Of a stretch of DNA of 64,000 bases, positions 18,290 to 27,205 are shown piece by piece. The translations under genes were made by a program, and so were the position numbers. Under the pieces are notes generated by a model. That model did not search any database and was not told the origin of the DNA. It saw nothing but the letters and a program-made list of their open reading frames with translations. The stretch comes from Embleya hyalina. GTDB taxonomy: Bacteria > Actinomycetota > Actinomycetes > Streptomycetales > Streptomycetaceae. Each line of letters opens with the position of its first letter. The stretch's first letter is position 1. The DNA is taken from NCBI RefSeq assembly GCF_003967355.1, contig NZ_BIFH01000014.1, forward strand, positions 186,001 through 250,000. The letters are read 5' to 3'.

Positions 18290-19039
18290 GTGGGTGCGGC
18301 CAGGTTGCTGGGAGTTCTGCTGTTCGTCGGCACGACGGCGTTGGGCATCGTGCTGTATTTCGTCGAGGACACGTCGTTGTCGGATCTGCTCTCGCTCGGG
18401 GCGGGGGCGCTGTGCCTGTTCTGGCTGATCATGGTGCTGACCGCGCCGTGGAACCTGTACTTCCGGGCCCAGCGGGTGATCACGGAGATCGCGATCAGCC
18501 GGGAGCGGGGCCTGGCCGTGCCGGAGGGGCGCGACGTCGAGGCTCGGCGGATCGCCCGCCGACTGCTCTGCGGCGCGATCGGCGCACACGTGGTCTCCGC
18601 CGCGGTGATCGCGTTGATCACCTGGATCTCCGGCGGCGTGGTGGGCTACTGGTTCGCCGGGTTCTACCTGCTCAGCACCCTGTTCCGACCCGGGCAGGCG
18701 TATGCGGAGCACCTGTCCCAGCGGTTGCGCGCCATGCTGCGCGAGGTGACCCACCCCCGCGACGACGTGCTCGCGGTCGGTCAGGAGATCACGGCGCTGA
18801 AGGCCAGGGTCGAGGCACTGGAGACCCGCACCGAGGAACTGCGGGCGAGTGTCGCGCGACTCGAGGAGACGGCGGTCTCCGAGGCCGCCCACACCACCGC
18901 CCGCTTCCACGAAGCGGACCGCAGGGTGGAAGCCCTCGGCCGCCGCTTCGAGGACACCATCAGCCAGTTGACGGACAACCAGGAGGTCATCTCCGGCATC
19001 AAGGCGTTCCTGCGTCTTTTGCGCACCGAGCAGAGCTGA
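18290..19039 (+). CDS. Uncharacterised membrane protein with C-terminal coiled coil
   Basis: 249 residues if started at GTG 18290 (GGGAG at -15). A frame from GTG 18242, seven bases after a -10-like TACAGT (18229-18234), is the alternative and adds 16 residues. Three to four membrane segments (LLGVLLFVGTTALGIVLYF, ALCLFWLIMVLTAPW, VVSAAVIALITWISGG, YWFAGFYLLSTL) are followed by a charged helical region with heptads (EITALKARVEALETRTEEL). I recognise no family. The coiled coil should face the cytoplasm and may drive oligomerisation. Confidence 0.75.
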   Translation: MGAARLLGVLLFVGTTALGIVLYFVEDTSLSDLLSLGAGALCLFWLIMVLTAPWNLYFRAQRVITEIAISRERGLAVPEGRDVEARRIARRLLCGAIGAHVVSAAVIALITWISGGVVGYWFAGFYLLSTLFRPGQAYAEHLSQRLRAMLREVTHPRDDVLAVGQEITALKARVEALETRTEELRASVARLEETAVSEAAHTTARFHEADRRVEALGRRFEDTISQLTDNQEVISGIKAFLRLLRTEQS

Positions 19040-19085
19040 CCGATATCGCGTCGTTCGGGGCGCCCCCACCTGGGAGGATGGGCGC

Positions 19086-19748
19086 GTGTACGGGTCGGGT
19101 GGGGTCGAGGGCGCGGGGTTTCCCGGTGCGGTGGTCGGGCTGTTCGAGACGCACGTCACCGTGGGGACCCCGGACGTGGACGGGTTGGTTCGGTGGGCCG
19201 CCGGGGCCGGCGTCGGGGTGACGCACATCGTGTTGGCGCGGGGACGGACGGTGTCGCAGCCGATGGTCACCGAGCGGTCCACCACGACCCTGCGGGCGGC
19301 CCGGGAGCGGGCCGCGGAGTTGGCCGAGGTGTTGCGGCGGGGCGGGCATCGGGTGACGCGGACCAAGATCGAGGTGGCGCCGTCGCATCCGGGGGTGCCT
19401 CGGACGGACGCGCGGGCGCGGGAACTCGGGACCGGGATGTACTTCGAGCATCACGTGAAGCTGGTGCTGGCCGAGGGCGCCGCCGAGTCGGGCGGGTTGG
19501 TGGCCGAGGTGGAGCGGCACGGGGCGCACCTGTCGTACAACGCGCGGCGGGTGCGGGCGGACGGGCGGGCCGAGCGGTTTGTCACGCAGCGCTGCCACGG
19601 GGTCGGCGACGTGGCGGCCACCCGGGCCGCGAAGGACCTGGTGGCCGCCTTGGCCGCATACGAAATCGCCTCGGTGGAGCGGGAGTTCGTGGTGTTCGAC
19701 GACAACGGGTCGTTGGATGACGGCTGGTTGGGTGCGCGGTCAGGGTAG
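19086..19748 (+). CDS. Conserved hypothetical protein
   Basis: 220 residues from GTG 19086 with GGGAGG nine bases upstream. No signal or membrane segment is present. It begins with an ordered stretch FETHVTVGTPDVDGLVRWA, and the later MYFEHHVKLVL resembles it in having a hydrophobic strand after FE-H, suggesting two related halves. I do not recognise the family. Its last 9 bases overlap the 3' end of the convergent cholesterol oxidase gene. Confidence 0.72.
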   Translation: MYGSGGVEGAGFPGAVVGLFETHVTVGTPDVDGLVRWAAGAGVGVTHIVLARGRTVSQPMVTERSTTTLRAARERAAELAEVLRRGGHRVTRTKIEVAPSHPGVPRTDARARELGTGMYFEHHVKLVLAEGAAESGGLVAEVERHGAHLSYNARRVRADGRAERFVTQRCHGVGDVAATRAAKDLVAALAAYEIASVEREFVVFDDNGSLDDGWLGARSG

Positions 19749-21518
19749 GAGCACGTCCAGGAACGGGTTGGCGAAGACGCGGCCCGGGTCGTACTTGTTC
19801 AAGGTGGCGCGGGCCGTGTCGAAATCGGCCGTGGTGGGCAGGCCGGTGCGGAACGCGTCGGGGATGCGGCCGGTGACGGCCGCCGTGTCGGTCCAGGCAC
19901 CGCCGAGGCCGTACGCCCAGCCCTTGGACCACTCCGGGCGGACACAGGCGTAGGCGCCGGTGTAGTTGGCCCAGATCCAGGAGTCCATCTCCCGGTAGAA
20001 GTCGTGGTTGGCGGGGGTGCCGGGCAGGGTGGCGACGTCGAGCCAGACCACGGTGTCCCATTCGGGGTGATCGGGGCGCGGGCGGGCGGCGGACAGGGTC
20101 GGCTCGACCGCGTTCGGGACCACGACCTCGCTCGCCCGGTCCACGCCGGTCACCCGCAACTCGATCGGACTGTTGCACGGATATCGGCCGTTGGCCTTGT
20201 ACGCGCTCAACAGGCCCGTGTAGCGCACGAAGAACTCGTTGAGCACCCGCTGTACGTTCGCCCGCGCGGTCAACACCGCCCAGCCGCCCTCGTGGATGCG
20301 CAGCGTGGTCGGTTCGACGAAGAGTTGGGTGTTCTTCGACCACCCCCAGATGTCCCAGGTCCAGGTCACGATCAGGCCCGAACCGACCACCGCCATCTCG
20401 GCGTTGGTGAACACCTCGGTGCCGCCGACGTTACCGGTGGCGATGTCGGCGAGGAATTTCGCCTGGTCCTCGGTGACGAAGTTGGCGAACGTGTAGGGAT
20501 AGGGCGCGTCGATCCGGGTGGACGTCCACGGTTTGCTCGGTGCCACGCTCCACACCTTGAGCCACGGCACCGTGGTGAACGGGAACCAGATCACCTCGAC
20601 CCGGCCCGAGTCGCGCAGGTAGTCGGCGAGCTTCTTGCCGGAGCCGCCGGGCGGGCCCAGCAGGGTGCCGATCTGGTCGTGGTAGAAGTTCTGGCAGCGC
20701 AGCCGTTGGTTCGCGTTGGTCTGGAGGGTGACCTCGGTGACGAACGCCCGGCCCAGGTGCACCAGGAAGGGGCCGATCTCGGGGTTGTCGCGCCGGAAGG
20801 TCTTCAGGACGTACGCGCCGGCCGCCGGGTCCCACACCACCGCGGTCAGTGCCGTCACCAGGTTGCTCAGCGTGCCGTAAGTGCCGCCCTGGGGCAGGGT
20901 TTCGCCGGGCGTCGGGATGCCGCTGCCGTGTGCGCCGATGGCCAGCACCCCACCCACGCTCAGCTTGCCCGGCGCGGTGGTGGCGATCATCCCGCGACCG
21001 GCCTCCTCCAGTTTGGTGAGCAGGCGCTCGACGCTGCACCCGGTCTCGACGGTCACCGTGGTCGGCGAGCCCGGATTGATCACCAGCGAGGTCAGGTTCT
21101 GTGTGGTGTCCACCATCAGGGTGCGCGAGGTGTCCGCGCCGGGTGGGATCAGGATCGGCGACCAGTTGTGGCTCATGCCGCGCGGGCGGAGCCGGTAGCC
21201 CTTCGCGCGCGCCCAGTTCGCCAGCGTCACCACGTCGGAGGGGTGCGCGGGTACCGCCGTCCAGACGTCGTCGGCGCGCATTTCGCCGGACCAGTTCCGG
21301 TATTGCCGCACGCCCAGCGTGATGCCGGCCGGGAAGTCGGGCGGGGTCGGCGGCGCGGCGGCCCCGGCGGCGGGGATCAGACCGACGGGGGTCCACTGGG
21401 CCGCGACGAGTGCGGCGCCGGCGAGGCCGCCGAGCACCGCGCGGCGGGACGGACCCGGGTCGGGGTTGGGACCCGGGTCGGAGTCGGGGTTCGGGTTCGG
21501 GTGGTTCGGTCGGGGCAT
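19740..21518 (-). CDS. Type II cholesterol oxidase (FAD-linked, Tat-exported)
   Basis: 592 residues from ATG 21518 with AAAGG upstream. A Pro/Asn/Asp-rich start leads to a twin-arginine signal SRRAVLGGLAG. The mature part follows the Brevibacterium BCO2 type II enzyme closely, as recalled: RGMSHNWSP, whose His117 matches the His that carries FAD covalently; GGVLAIGAHGSGIP of the FAD domain; then the substrate domain with DIWGWSKNTQLFVEPTTLR, IELRVTG holding the active-site Glu and Arg, and RPEWSKGWAYGLGGAW. It oxidises cholesterol or related sterols to the 4-en-3-one with O2. Plant-type sterol or other alcohol substrates cannot be excluded. Confidence 0.88.
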   Translation of the reverse strand: MPRPNHPNPNPDSDPGPNPDPGPSRRAVLGGLAGAALVAAQWTPVGLIPAAGAAAPPTPPDFPAGITLGVRQYRNWSGEMRADDVWTAVPAHPSDVVTLANWARAKGYRLRPRGMSHNWSPILIPPGADTSRTLMVDTTQNLTSLVINPGSPTTVTVETGCSVERLLTKLEEAGRGMIATTAPGKLSVGGVLAIGAHGSGIPTPGETLPQGGTYGTLSNLVTALTAVVWDPAAGAYVLKTFRRDNPEIGPFLVHLGRAFVTEVTLQTNANQRLRCQNFYHDQIGTLLGPPGGSGKKLADYLRDSGRVEVIWFPFTTVPWLKVWSVAPSKPWTSTRIDAPYPYTFANFVTEDQAKFLADIATGNVGGTEVFTNAEMAVVGSGLIVTWTWDIWGWSKNTQLFVEPTTLRIHEGGWAVLTARANVQRVLNEFFVRYTGLLSAYKANGRYPCNSPIELRVTGVDRASEVVVPNAVEPTLSAARPRPDHPEWDTVVWLDVATLPGTPANHDFYREMDSWIWANYTGAYACVRPEWSKGWAYGLGGAWTDTAAVTGRIPDAFRTGLPTTADFDTARATLNKYDPGRVFANPFLDVLLP

Positions 21519-21868
21519 CAGGATGCCTTTCGGGGCGTCCCGAGGGCCTGCAGCCCGGGGGAGTTCGACATACGGAAGCGGTGGCTCCGGTTCCGGAAGA
21601 TCGATCCGCTGCGTGCCGAGGTGCGGGTGGAGCGGTGATGTCGAGGCCACGGCGCGGGGGTGGGTGAACGGTTCCGGGCGCCGTGCGATGCCGTGCCGGG
21701 CGTGCCGAGGCGGTGGGTTCGGGGCGGTGCCGGAACCCGGGACCGGTCGGCCGAACGGTGCGACGCGGCTGGCCCGAGGGTCCATCCGGAGGCTGCGCAA
21801 GTCAACACCGAAAGGTGGGTGACACGTGTCGAGGATGGAGAAGTCGGAGCGGTCGGATCCGCCGGGTA
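21519..21868. other. Intergenic stretch upstream of the cholesterol oxidase gene
   Basis: 350 nt between the cholesterol oxidase start and the histidine kinase stop, both leftward. On the minus strand TTGACT (21800-21805) could be a -35 box, but no good -10 follows at the right distance. No convincing gene or hairpin was seen. Confidence 0.35.
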
Positions 21869-23320
21869 TCAGCCGGTTTCGGGGCGTGATCCCGTCAGTA
21901 CTCCCGGTGTCGAAGTCGGGGTCGGGTCCGAGCGATCGTGGTGATCCGAGCGGCCCGAACGCTCCGCGTGCTCCGGGGTGGGGTGGCCCGCCTTCGACCG
22001 GTCCCGGCCCGACCGCTCCCGGGCCGGGCGCACCGGACGCGCGCGCAACACCCCCACGACCGCGCTCGGCGGTTCGCCGGGCGCGGCCTCGGTCGAAGTC
22101 GCGGACCGCGACGGCTCGTTCGGATCACCCGGCGCGCCGGAGACCACGGACGCCGTCCCCGCCCCCACCGACAACCGCGCGTCCAACTCGAAGCCGCCAT
22201 CCGACCGCGGCCCGGCCCGGAACGTGCCCCCCGTCAGCTCGATCCGCCGATGCAGCCCGACCAATCCCGTGCCACCCGCGCCCAGTTCGATCTCCGGCGG
22301 CCGGGTGGGCGCGGTGTTCGTCACGGTGATCCGCAACTCGCCGTCGGTGTGCCGCACCAGGACCCGGACGAAGGCGCCGGGCGCGTGCTTGTGCACATTC
22401 GTCAGCGACTCCTGGACCACCCGATAGGCGGTGCGCACCACGACCGGCGAGGCCGGCCGGGCCGTACCCTCCACCTCCAGGCGCACATCCACGCCCGCCG
22501 CCGCCGACTCCTCCACCAGCGCGGACGCGTCCAGCACCGCCGGCTCCACCGGGGCACGCGCGTCACGCTCCTGCGCGGTGCGCAACACCGAGACCAGGTC
22601 CCGCAGTTCGGCCAGCGCCTGACACCCGGTCGAACGCAGGTCCTCCGCCGCCCGCCGGGTCGCGTCGTCGACCGCCCGCGAACGCATCGCGCCCGCCTGG
22701 AGGACCATCAGGCTCACCCGGTGCGTGACGATGTCGTGCATGTCCCCGGCCAGCCGGTCGCGCTCCTCCTCTCGAGCCTGCTCGGCGCGCAACTCCTGTT
22801 CACGCTCGGCCCGTTCGGCACGCTCCCCGAGGGCCGCGATGAGCCGGCGGCGGGAGGCGATGTAGAGCCCATAGCACGCCGGGGTGAGAGTTCCGAAGGT
22901 GTTCCCGGTGTTGGTGCCGAGATCCCGCCAATCCCAGGGCTGCCATGTGGCCAGGCACAGGACGCCGATCAACAGCCACATCCGCCGGCGGTCGCTCACG
23001 TAGGCCGCGACCGCGTAGGCCGCGAGCAGGGCGCCGAAGGATTGGTCCTGCAGCAGCGTCGGCGCGACGATCGCGACGCACACCTCGGGATGCCGGCGTC
23101 GGACGATCAGGACCAGCCCGGCGATCACCTGCGCCGCGTACGTCAGCCACGCGTCCGCGACGTCCACACCCGACTCCCGCAGATGCAACGCCAAGGCGAT
23201 CGCGGGAACCAGCGGCCCGACCACGATCGCCAGCGTGACGTCGAAGGCGAACGAGCGTCGGGCCTGCGGCCAGGAGGGGAAGGGGCGGCGGATCGACTCG
23301 GCGGCGGAGCGAAAAGTCAC
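21869..23320 (-). CDS. Sensor histidine kinase (HisKA_3/NarL type), no adjacent regulator
   Basis: 483 residues from GTG 23320; the start is uncertain because no clear ribosome site precedes it, and the frame is open to 23449. Five to six membrane segments come first, then the phospho-acceptor box DMHDIVTHRVSLMVLQAG, an N-box RVVQESLTNVHKHAPGA and a G-box GAGGTGLVGLHRRIELTGG. After the ATPase domain comes an unusual tail of about 85 residues rich in Pro, Arg, Ser and Asp. No response regulator adjoins it. It is divergent from the hydrolase/acyltransferase/kinase/regulator genes that follow and might signal to the regulator at 27206. Confidence 0.85.
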   Translation of the reverse strand: MTFRSAAESIRRPFPSWPQARRSFAFDVTLAIVVGPLVPAIALALHLRESGVDVADAWLTYAAQVIAGLVLIVRRRHPEVCVAIVAPTLLQDQSFGALLAAYAVAAYVSDRRRMWLLIGVLCLATWQPWDWRDLGTNTGNTFGTLTPACYGLYIASRRRLIAALGERAERAEREQELRAEQAREEERDRLAGDMHDIVTHRVSLMVLQAGAMRSRAVDDATRRAAEDLRSTGCQALAELRDLVSVLRTAQERDARAPVEPAVLDASALVEESAAAGVDVRLEVEGTARPASPVVVRTAYRVVQESLTNVHKHAPGAFVRVLVRHTDGELRITVTNTAPTRPPEIELGAGGTGLVGLHRRIELTGGTFRAGPRSDGGFELDARLSVGAGTASVVSGAPGDPNEPSRSATSTEAAPGEPPSAVVGVLRARPVRPARERSGRDRSKAGHPTPEHAERSGRSDHHDRSDPTPTSTPGVLTGSRPETG

Positions 23321-23566
23321 GGATGCAACGGTAGCCGGCCGCACCCGACGCGCCGTCAGCCCAGCGGAGGAGAGCACGCGTGGTACCTGAGGCGCGATCC
23401 ACCCGCGGCGCGGGCCGTCCCGGAACGGTCCCCGCCGGCTCTCGACCACGCGTGTGACCCGTGTAGTCCCCGAGAGCTACCCGCAGGGTCCACTCCCTGG
23501 CGCGACGCGGGCTACGGACGCCGATTCCTAGCTTCGTGTCCGGAACGTCGAGGACGGGAGCGGGAG

Positions 23567-24538
23567 ATGCGTGGTCGGCTGCGAATGGGCCTGGTCTCGG
23601 TGCTGGTGGCGGCCGGGCTGGCCGGGCCGGGCGTGGGCGCGGCGGAGGCCGCCGCCGCGGCCCCGCCGACGCTGCCGGCGATGTCCGCGACCACCCTGGG
23701 CGAGCGCTACACCGCCAACCAGCGGGCCATCGCCGACGCGGCCGGGCTGGCCCGGGACACCGGACACACCGGCCGGGCGGACAAGCTGGCGCGGATGGCC
23801 GACCCGGGCCGGACCTTCCTGTCCTTCGACGGCCGCGCGGGCCGGGTCCGAGCGGTCGAGGTGGTCGGCGACCTGGCCGCCGCGGACCGGATCGCCGTCC
23901 TGGTGCCGGGCGCCGACACCGATCTGGACCACTTCGACACGCGCGGCGACAAGCCGTACTCGGCCCCCGGCGGCGGCGCGCGCGCCCTGTACGCGCAGAT
24001 CCACACCCAGGACCCGACCGCGCGCGTCGCGGTGATCGCCTGGCTCGGCTACTCGCCGCCGCACACGATCAGCCTCGACGTGCTGACCACCGGCCGGGCC
24101 GACGACGGCGCGCGCGAGCTGCGCCGCTTCGTGGCCGGGCTGCACGCGGTCGCGCCCGCCGCGCAGGTCTCCCTGCTGTGCCACTCCTACGGCTCGGTGG
24201 TGTGCGGGCGGGCGGTCTCCACGATCGACGTGGCCGACCTCGCCGTGTTCGGCAGCCCCGGCCTGGGCGTCGACGACCGGGACGACCTGGGCACCGGTGC
24301 CCGCGTGTGGGCCGGTCGCGGCGGCTCGGACTGGATCGACGTGGTGCCGCACGTGAGCATCCCGTTCTTCGACACCACCGTCGGCTTCGGCGCGGACCCG
24401 ACCTCGCGCGGCTTCGGCGCCCGCGACTTCGCCGCCGGCGGCGGGGGCCACTCGGACTACCTGCGGCCCGGCGGGCGGGCCCTGTACAACCTCGCGCTGA
24501 TCGCGCGGGGCCGCGCGACGGAGGTGACCCATGGCTGA
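23567..24538 (+). CDS. Secreted alpha/beta hydrolase (DUF1023 family)
   Basis: 323 residues from ATG 23567 with GGGAG close upstream. An N-terminal signal peptide ends near EAAAAAPP. The DUF1023 core has IAVLVPGADTDLDHF, then AVIAWLGYSPP and the nucleophile elbow CHSYGSVVCGRA with Ser, then FGSPGLGVDD and the late His in GGGGHSDYL. Members are thought to be lipase- or esterase-like enzymes outside the membrane. The stop overlaps the acyltransferase ATG by 8 nt, so an ester or acyl group handled by both proteins is likely (inference). Confidence 0.85.
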   Translation: MRGRLRMGLVSVLVAAGLAGPGVGAAEAAAAAPPTLPAMSATTLGERYTANQRAIADAAGLARDTGHTGRADKLARMADPGRTFLSFDGRAGRVRAVEVVGDLAAADRIAVLVPGADTDLDHFDTRGDKPYSAPGGGARALYAQIHTQDPTARVAVIAWLGYSPPHTISLDVLTTGRADDGARELRRFVAGLHAVAPAAQVSLLCHSYGSVVCGRAVSTIDVADLAVFGSPGLGVDDRDDLGTGARVWAGRGGSDWIDVVPHVSIPFFDTTVGFGADPTSRGFGARDFAAGGGGHSDYLRPGGRALYNLALIARGRATEVTHG

Positions 24539-25679
24539 ACCGGGCGTGCTGGTACGCCGGATCGAGCGATCGACGCCCGCCGACCGCGAGCGGGAGGTGG
24601 ACGGTCTGCGGGCGTTCGCCATCCTCGGCGTGGTCCTCGGTCACTGGATCGTCACGGGCGTGTCCGCCGGCGCCGACCACTGGCGGACCGACAGCCCGCT
24701 GAGCCGGCTGCCGGACTTCGCCCCGGTCACCTGGCTGCTCCAGCCGCTGGCGGTGTTCTTCCTGGTCGGCGGGTACGTGGGGGCACGCTCGTACGCCCAC
24801 GCGACGAGCTACCGCTCGTGGGCCCGGCGGCGGCTGATCCGGCTCGGCCGGCCGATCGCCGCGCTGCTCGCGGTGTGGACCGTGCTCATGGCGCTGCTCG
24901 CCGACTTCGTGCCCGGCGACACCCTCTACACGCTCGGCAGGCTCGTGCTCTCCCCGCTGTGGTTCGTGCTCGTCTACGCGGGCCTGACCCTGCTCACCCC
25001 GCAGGTGGTCCGCCTCGGCCGGGCCGGACCACCGCTCGCGCTCGCCGTGGTCGCCGCGGTGGACCCGACCAGGTTCGCCGCCGACGGGCCGGCCGCGCTC
25101 GGCTGGGTGAACGTGCCGGCCGGCTGGCTGGTCCCGTACAGCCTCGGGGTGCTCTGGGCGGGTCCGCATCGGGCCCGGATCGAGCGGTTGGGCGGTCCGC
25201 TCCTGGTGGTGGGCGCGCTCGGCTGCGCCGCGCTGATCCGCTGGTGCGGCTATCCGGTCAGCATGGTCGGCGTCCCGGGCCGGGCGATCTCCAACCTCAA
25301 CCCGCCCACGCTCGCGGCGGTCGCCTTCGGTCTCGCCCAGTGCGGCCTCGCGCTGCTGGTCCGGGCCCCGCTGCGCCGGGTGCTGCGCCGGCGGCCGCGG
25401 ACCTGGGCGGCGGTGGCGCTGGTCAATCTGTCCGCGATGACGGTGTTCCTGTGGCACCAGAGCGCGATGCTCGCGACCACCTCGGTCGGCATCGGCCTCG
25501 GCGGGCTGCCCGGCCTGGGCACCGCGCCGGACGGACTGCCGTGGGTGGCCGCGCGGATCGGCTGGATGCCGGTGTTCGCGGCCGTGCTGCTCGTGTTGTG
25601 GGCGGTGTTCCGTCGGTGGGAGGCCGCCGGTGGGCGAGCGCGTGGCTCCTCGGACGCCGGGCGTAGCTCCCGAGAGTGA
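24531..25679 (+). CDS. Acyltransferase 3 family membrane protein
   Basis: 382 residues with about ten membrane spans. The N-terminal REREVDGLRAFAILGVVLGH holds the family's conserved Arg and His, and later AMTVFLWHQSAM is typical of the last helices. Family members (OafB/NolX-type) O-acylate sugars, glycans or lipids at the membrane. It overlaps the DUF1023 hydrolase gene and precedes the histidine kinase by 60 nt. Confidence 0.85.
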   Translation: MAEPGVLVRRIERSTPADREREVDGLRAFAILGVVLGHWIVTGVSAGADHWRTDSPLSRLPDFAPVTWLLQPLAVFFLVGGYVGARSYAHATSYRSWARRRLIRLGRPIAALLAVWTVLMALLADFVPGDTLYTLGRLVLSPLWFVLVYAGLTLLTPQVVRLGRAGPPLALAVVAAVDPTRFAADGPAALGWVNVPAGWLVPYSLGVLWAGPHRARIERLGGPLLVVGALGCAALIRWCGYPVSMVGVPGRAISNLNPPTLAAVAFGLAQCGLALLVRAPLRRVLRRRPRTWAAVALVNLSAMTVFLWHQSAMLATTSVGIGLGGLPGLGTAPDGLPWVAARIGWMPVFAAVLLVLWAVFRRWEAAGGRARGSSDAGRSSRE

Positions 25680-25726
25680 CATCCCGGATCACCCGGGCCG
25701 GGGACGCCGTGCCCCGGCCGGGGCCC

Positions 25727-25739
25727 TAGCCTGCTGTGG
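25727..25739 (+). promoter_or_regulatory. Possible leaderless promoter of the histidine kinase gene
   Basis: TAGCCT (25727-25732) lies 7 nt before the ATG at 25740 and no ribosome site is present, so transcription could start at the A of the ATG. No good -35 box is visible. Confidence 0.35.
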
Positions 25740-27122
25740 ATGAGCACCAGGGCAGGCGGATCGGGCGGGCGGGACGTCGACGCCGCGCATGCGGCGGGCC
25801 GCGCCGAAATCTCGACCGCCGGCCGGGCCGGTGCGGTCGGCCGGGTGCGGCGGGGGCTGACCACACTGCGCGGCGACCTGTTCGACGCCCGGGTCCGGAC
25901 GCAGCGTCCGCCCGCCCCGTTCAGCAGCCGCGCGGTCGCGGTGGCCCTGCACTACCTCACCGTGGTGCTCGTCGTGGGCATCCAGGGGTCGGTGTTCGCC
26001 GGCTATCCCGGGGTGTCCGGCGGACTGGCCTTCGCCCTGGGCCTGGCCACCGGTGTACCGATCCTGCTCGCACCGCAACGACCGATCGTGGCCTGGTGGA
26101 TGTCGCTCGGCGCCGCCCTGCTGTGCGCGTTGGTCGCCACGCCGGACGACTTCGCCCCGTCGGGGTCCGGCGGCATGCTGTGGCCGTGGAGCGCGGTCGG
26201 CCTGGTCGCCCAGGTGGTGGTGATGGCCTACGTCGCCTTCCACACCCGGGTGCGGATCGTGCTGGAGACGTGGGTGTGCACCGCGCTGCTGGGCGTGCTG
26301 CTGGTGCGCAACGCGCAGGACCACCCCTCGCGCTGGGGCACGATGCCCACCCTGGCGATGCTGACCGCGACCGTGATGATCGTCGTGGTCGCCTTCCGGG
26401 GCCGCAGCGACGCGCGCCGCGAACTCGCCGTACAGTCCGACCTGACCGCCACCGAACGGGAGCGCAGCGCACTCCTGGAGGAACGCGCGCGGATCGCCCG
26501 CGAGTTGCACGACGTGGTCGCGCACCACATGTCGGTGATCGCGATCCAGGCCGAGGCGGCCCGCTACCGGGTCGCCGACCCGCCACCGGAGTTGGTGCGC
26601 AGCTTCGTCACGATCCGGGCCAACGCGGTCGACGCGCTGGCCGAACTCCGGCGCGTTCTCGGTTTGTTGCGCACCGATGACGAAGGCGAGGGAGTCGCGG
26701 CGGTGGACCGGGACGGCCGACCCGCCCCGCTGCCGACGCTGGAGCGACTGCCCGAACTGATCGACAACGTGCGCGCGGCCGGGATGACGGTGGACCGCGT
26801 CACCGTCGGCGCCGCGCGCCCGCTGCCCCAGGGCGTCGACCTGTCCGCCTACCGGATCGCCCAGGAGGCACTGAGCAACGCGCTGCGCCACGCGCCCGGC
26901 GCGCGGGTACGGGTCGAGGTCGCGTACGTGCCGACCGGACTCGGGCTGCGCGTGCACAACGAACCGCCGCCGCACCCGACGCCGCCCGCGCGCGACGGCT
27001 CCGGACACGGCGTGATGGGCATGCGCGAGCGGGCCGCGATGATCGGCGGCACCCTCGAGGCCGGGCATACTCCCGAGGGCGGCTACCACGTCGAGGTCTT
27101 CCTGCCGACGGACGGGCAATGA
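25740..27122 (+). CDS. Sensor histidine kinase (HisKA_3/NarL type)
   Basis: 460 residues. A polar N-terminus of about 60 residues leads to five to six membrane spans. The dimerisation box LHDVVAHHMSVIAIQAEAAR carries the phospho-acceptor His, then RIAQEALSNALRHAPGA (N-box) and GSGHGVMGMRERAAMIGGTL (G-box). It is intact and of normal length. Its stop overlaps an in-frame start for the response regulator in ATGA, so the pair is co-made. The signal is not known; the adjoining hydrolase and acyltransferase suggest an envelope state. Confidence 0.9.
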   Translation: MSTRAGGSGGRDVDAAHAAGRAEISTAGRAGAVGRVRRGLTTLRGDLFDARVRTQRPPAPFSSRAVAVALHYLTVVLVVGIQGSVFAGYPGVSGGLAFALGLATGVPILLAPQRPIVAWWMSLGAALLCALVATPDDFAPSGSGGMLWPWSAVGLVAQVVVMAYVAFHTRVRIVLETWVCTALLGVLLVRNAQDHPSRWGTMPTLAMLTATVMIVVVAFRGRSDARRELAVQSDLTATERERSALLEERARIARELHDVVAHHMSVIAIQAEAARYRVADPPPELVRSFVTIRANAVDALAELRRVLGLLRTDDEGEGVAAVDRDGRPAPLPTLERLPELIDNVRAAGMTVDRVTVGAARPLPQGVDLSAYRIAQEALSNALRHAPGARVRVEVAYVPTGLGLRVHNEPPPHPTPPARDGSGHGVMGMRERAAMIGGTLEAGHTPEGGYHVEVFLPTDGQ

Positions 27123-27205
27123 CACTCTCCGGCGGGTGGGGAGCCGGGACGCCACCCGCCGACCGCGACCGAACCGACCGAACCGACCGAGCAGTAGGGA
27201 CCTCC

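Noticed and set aside
20004-21638. 544-codon + strand frame
   Set aside because: Antisense to the cholesterol oxidase, which matches a known family end to end.
27160-27200. GACCGAAC tandem repeats as a regulator-binding array
   Set aside because: Only a few copies just before the response regulator start; simple slippage is enough to explain them.
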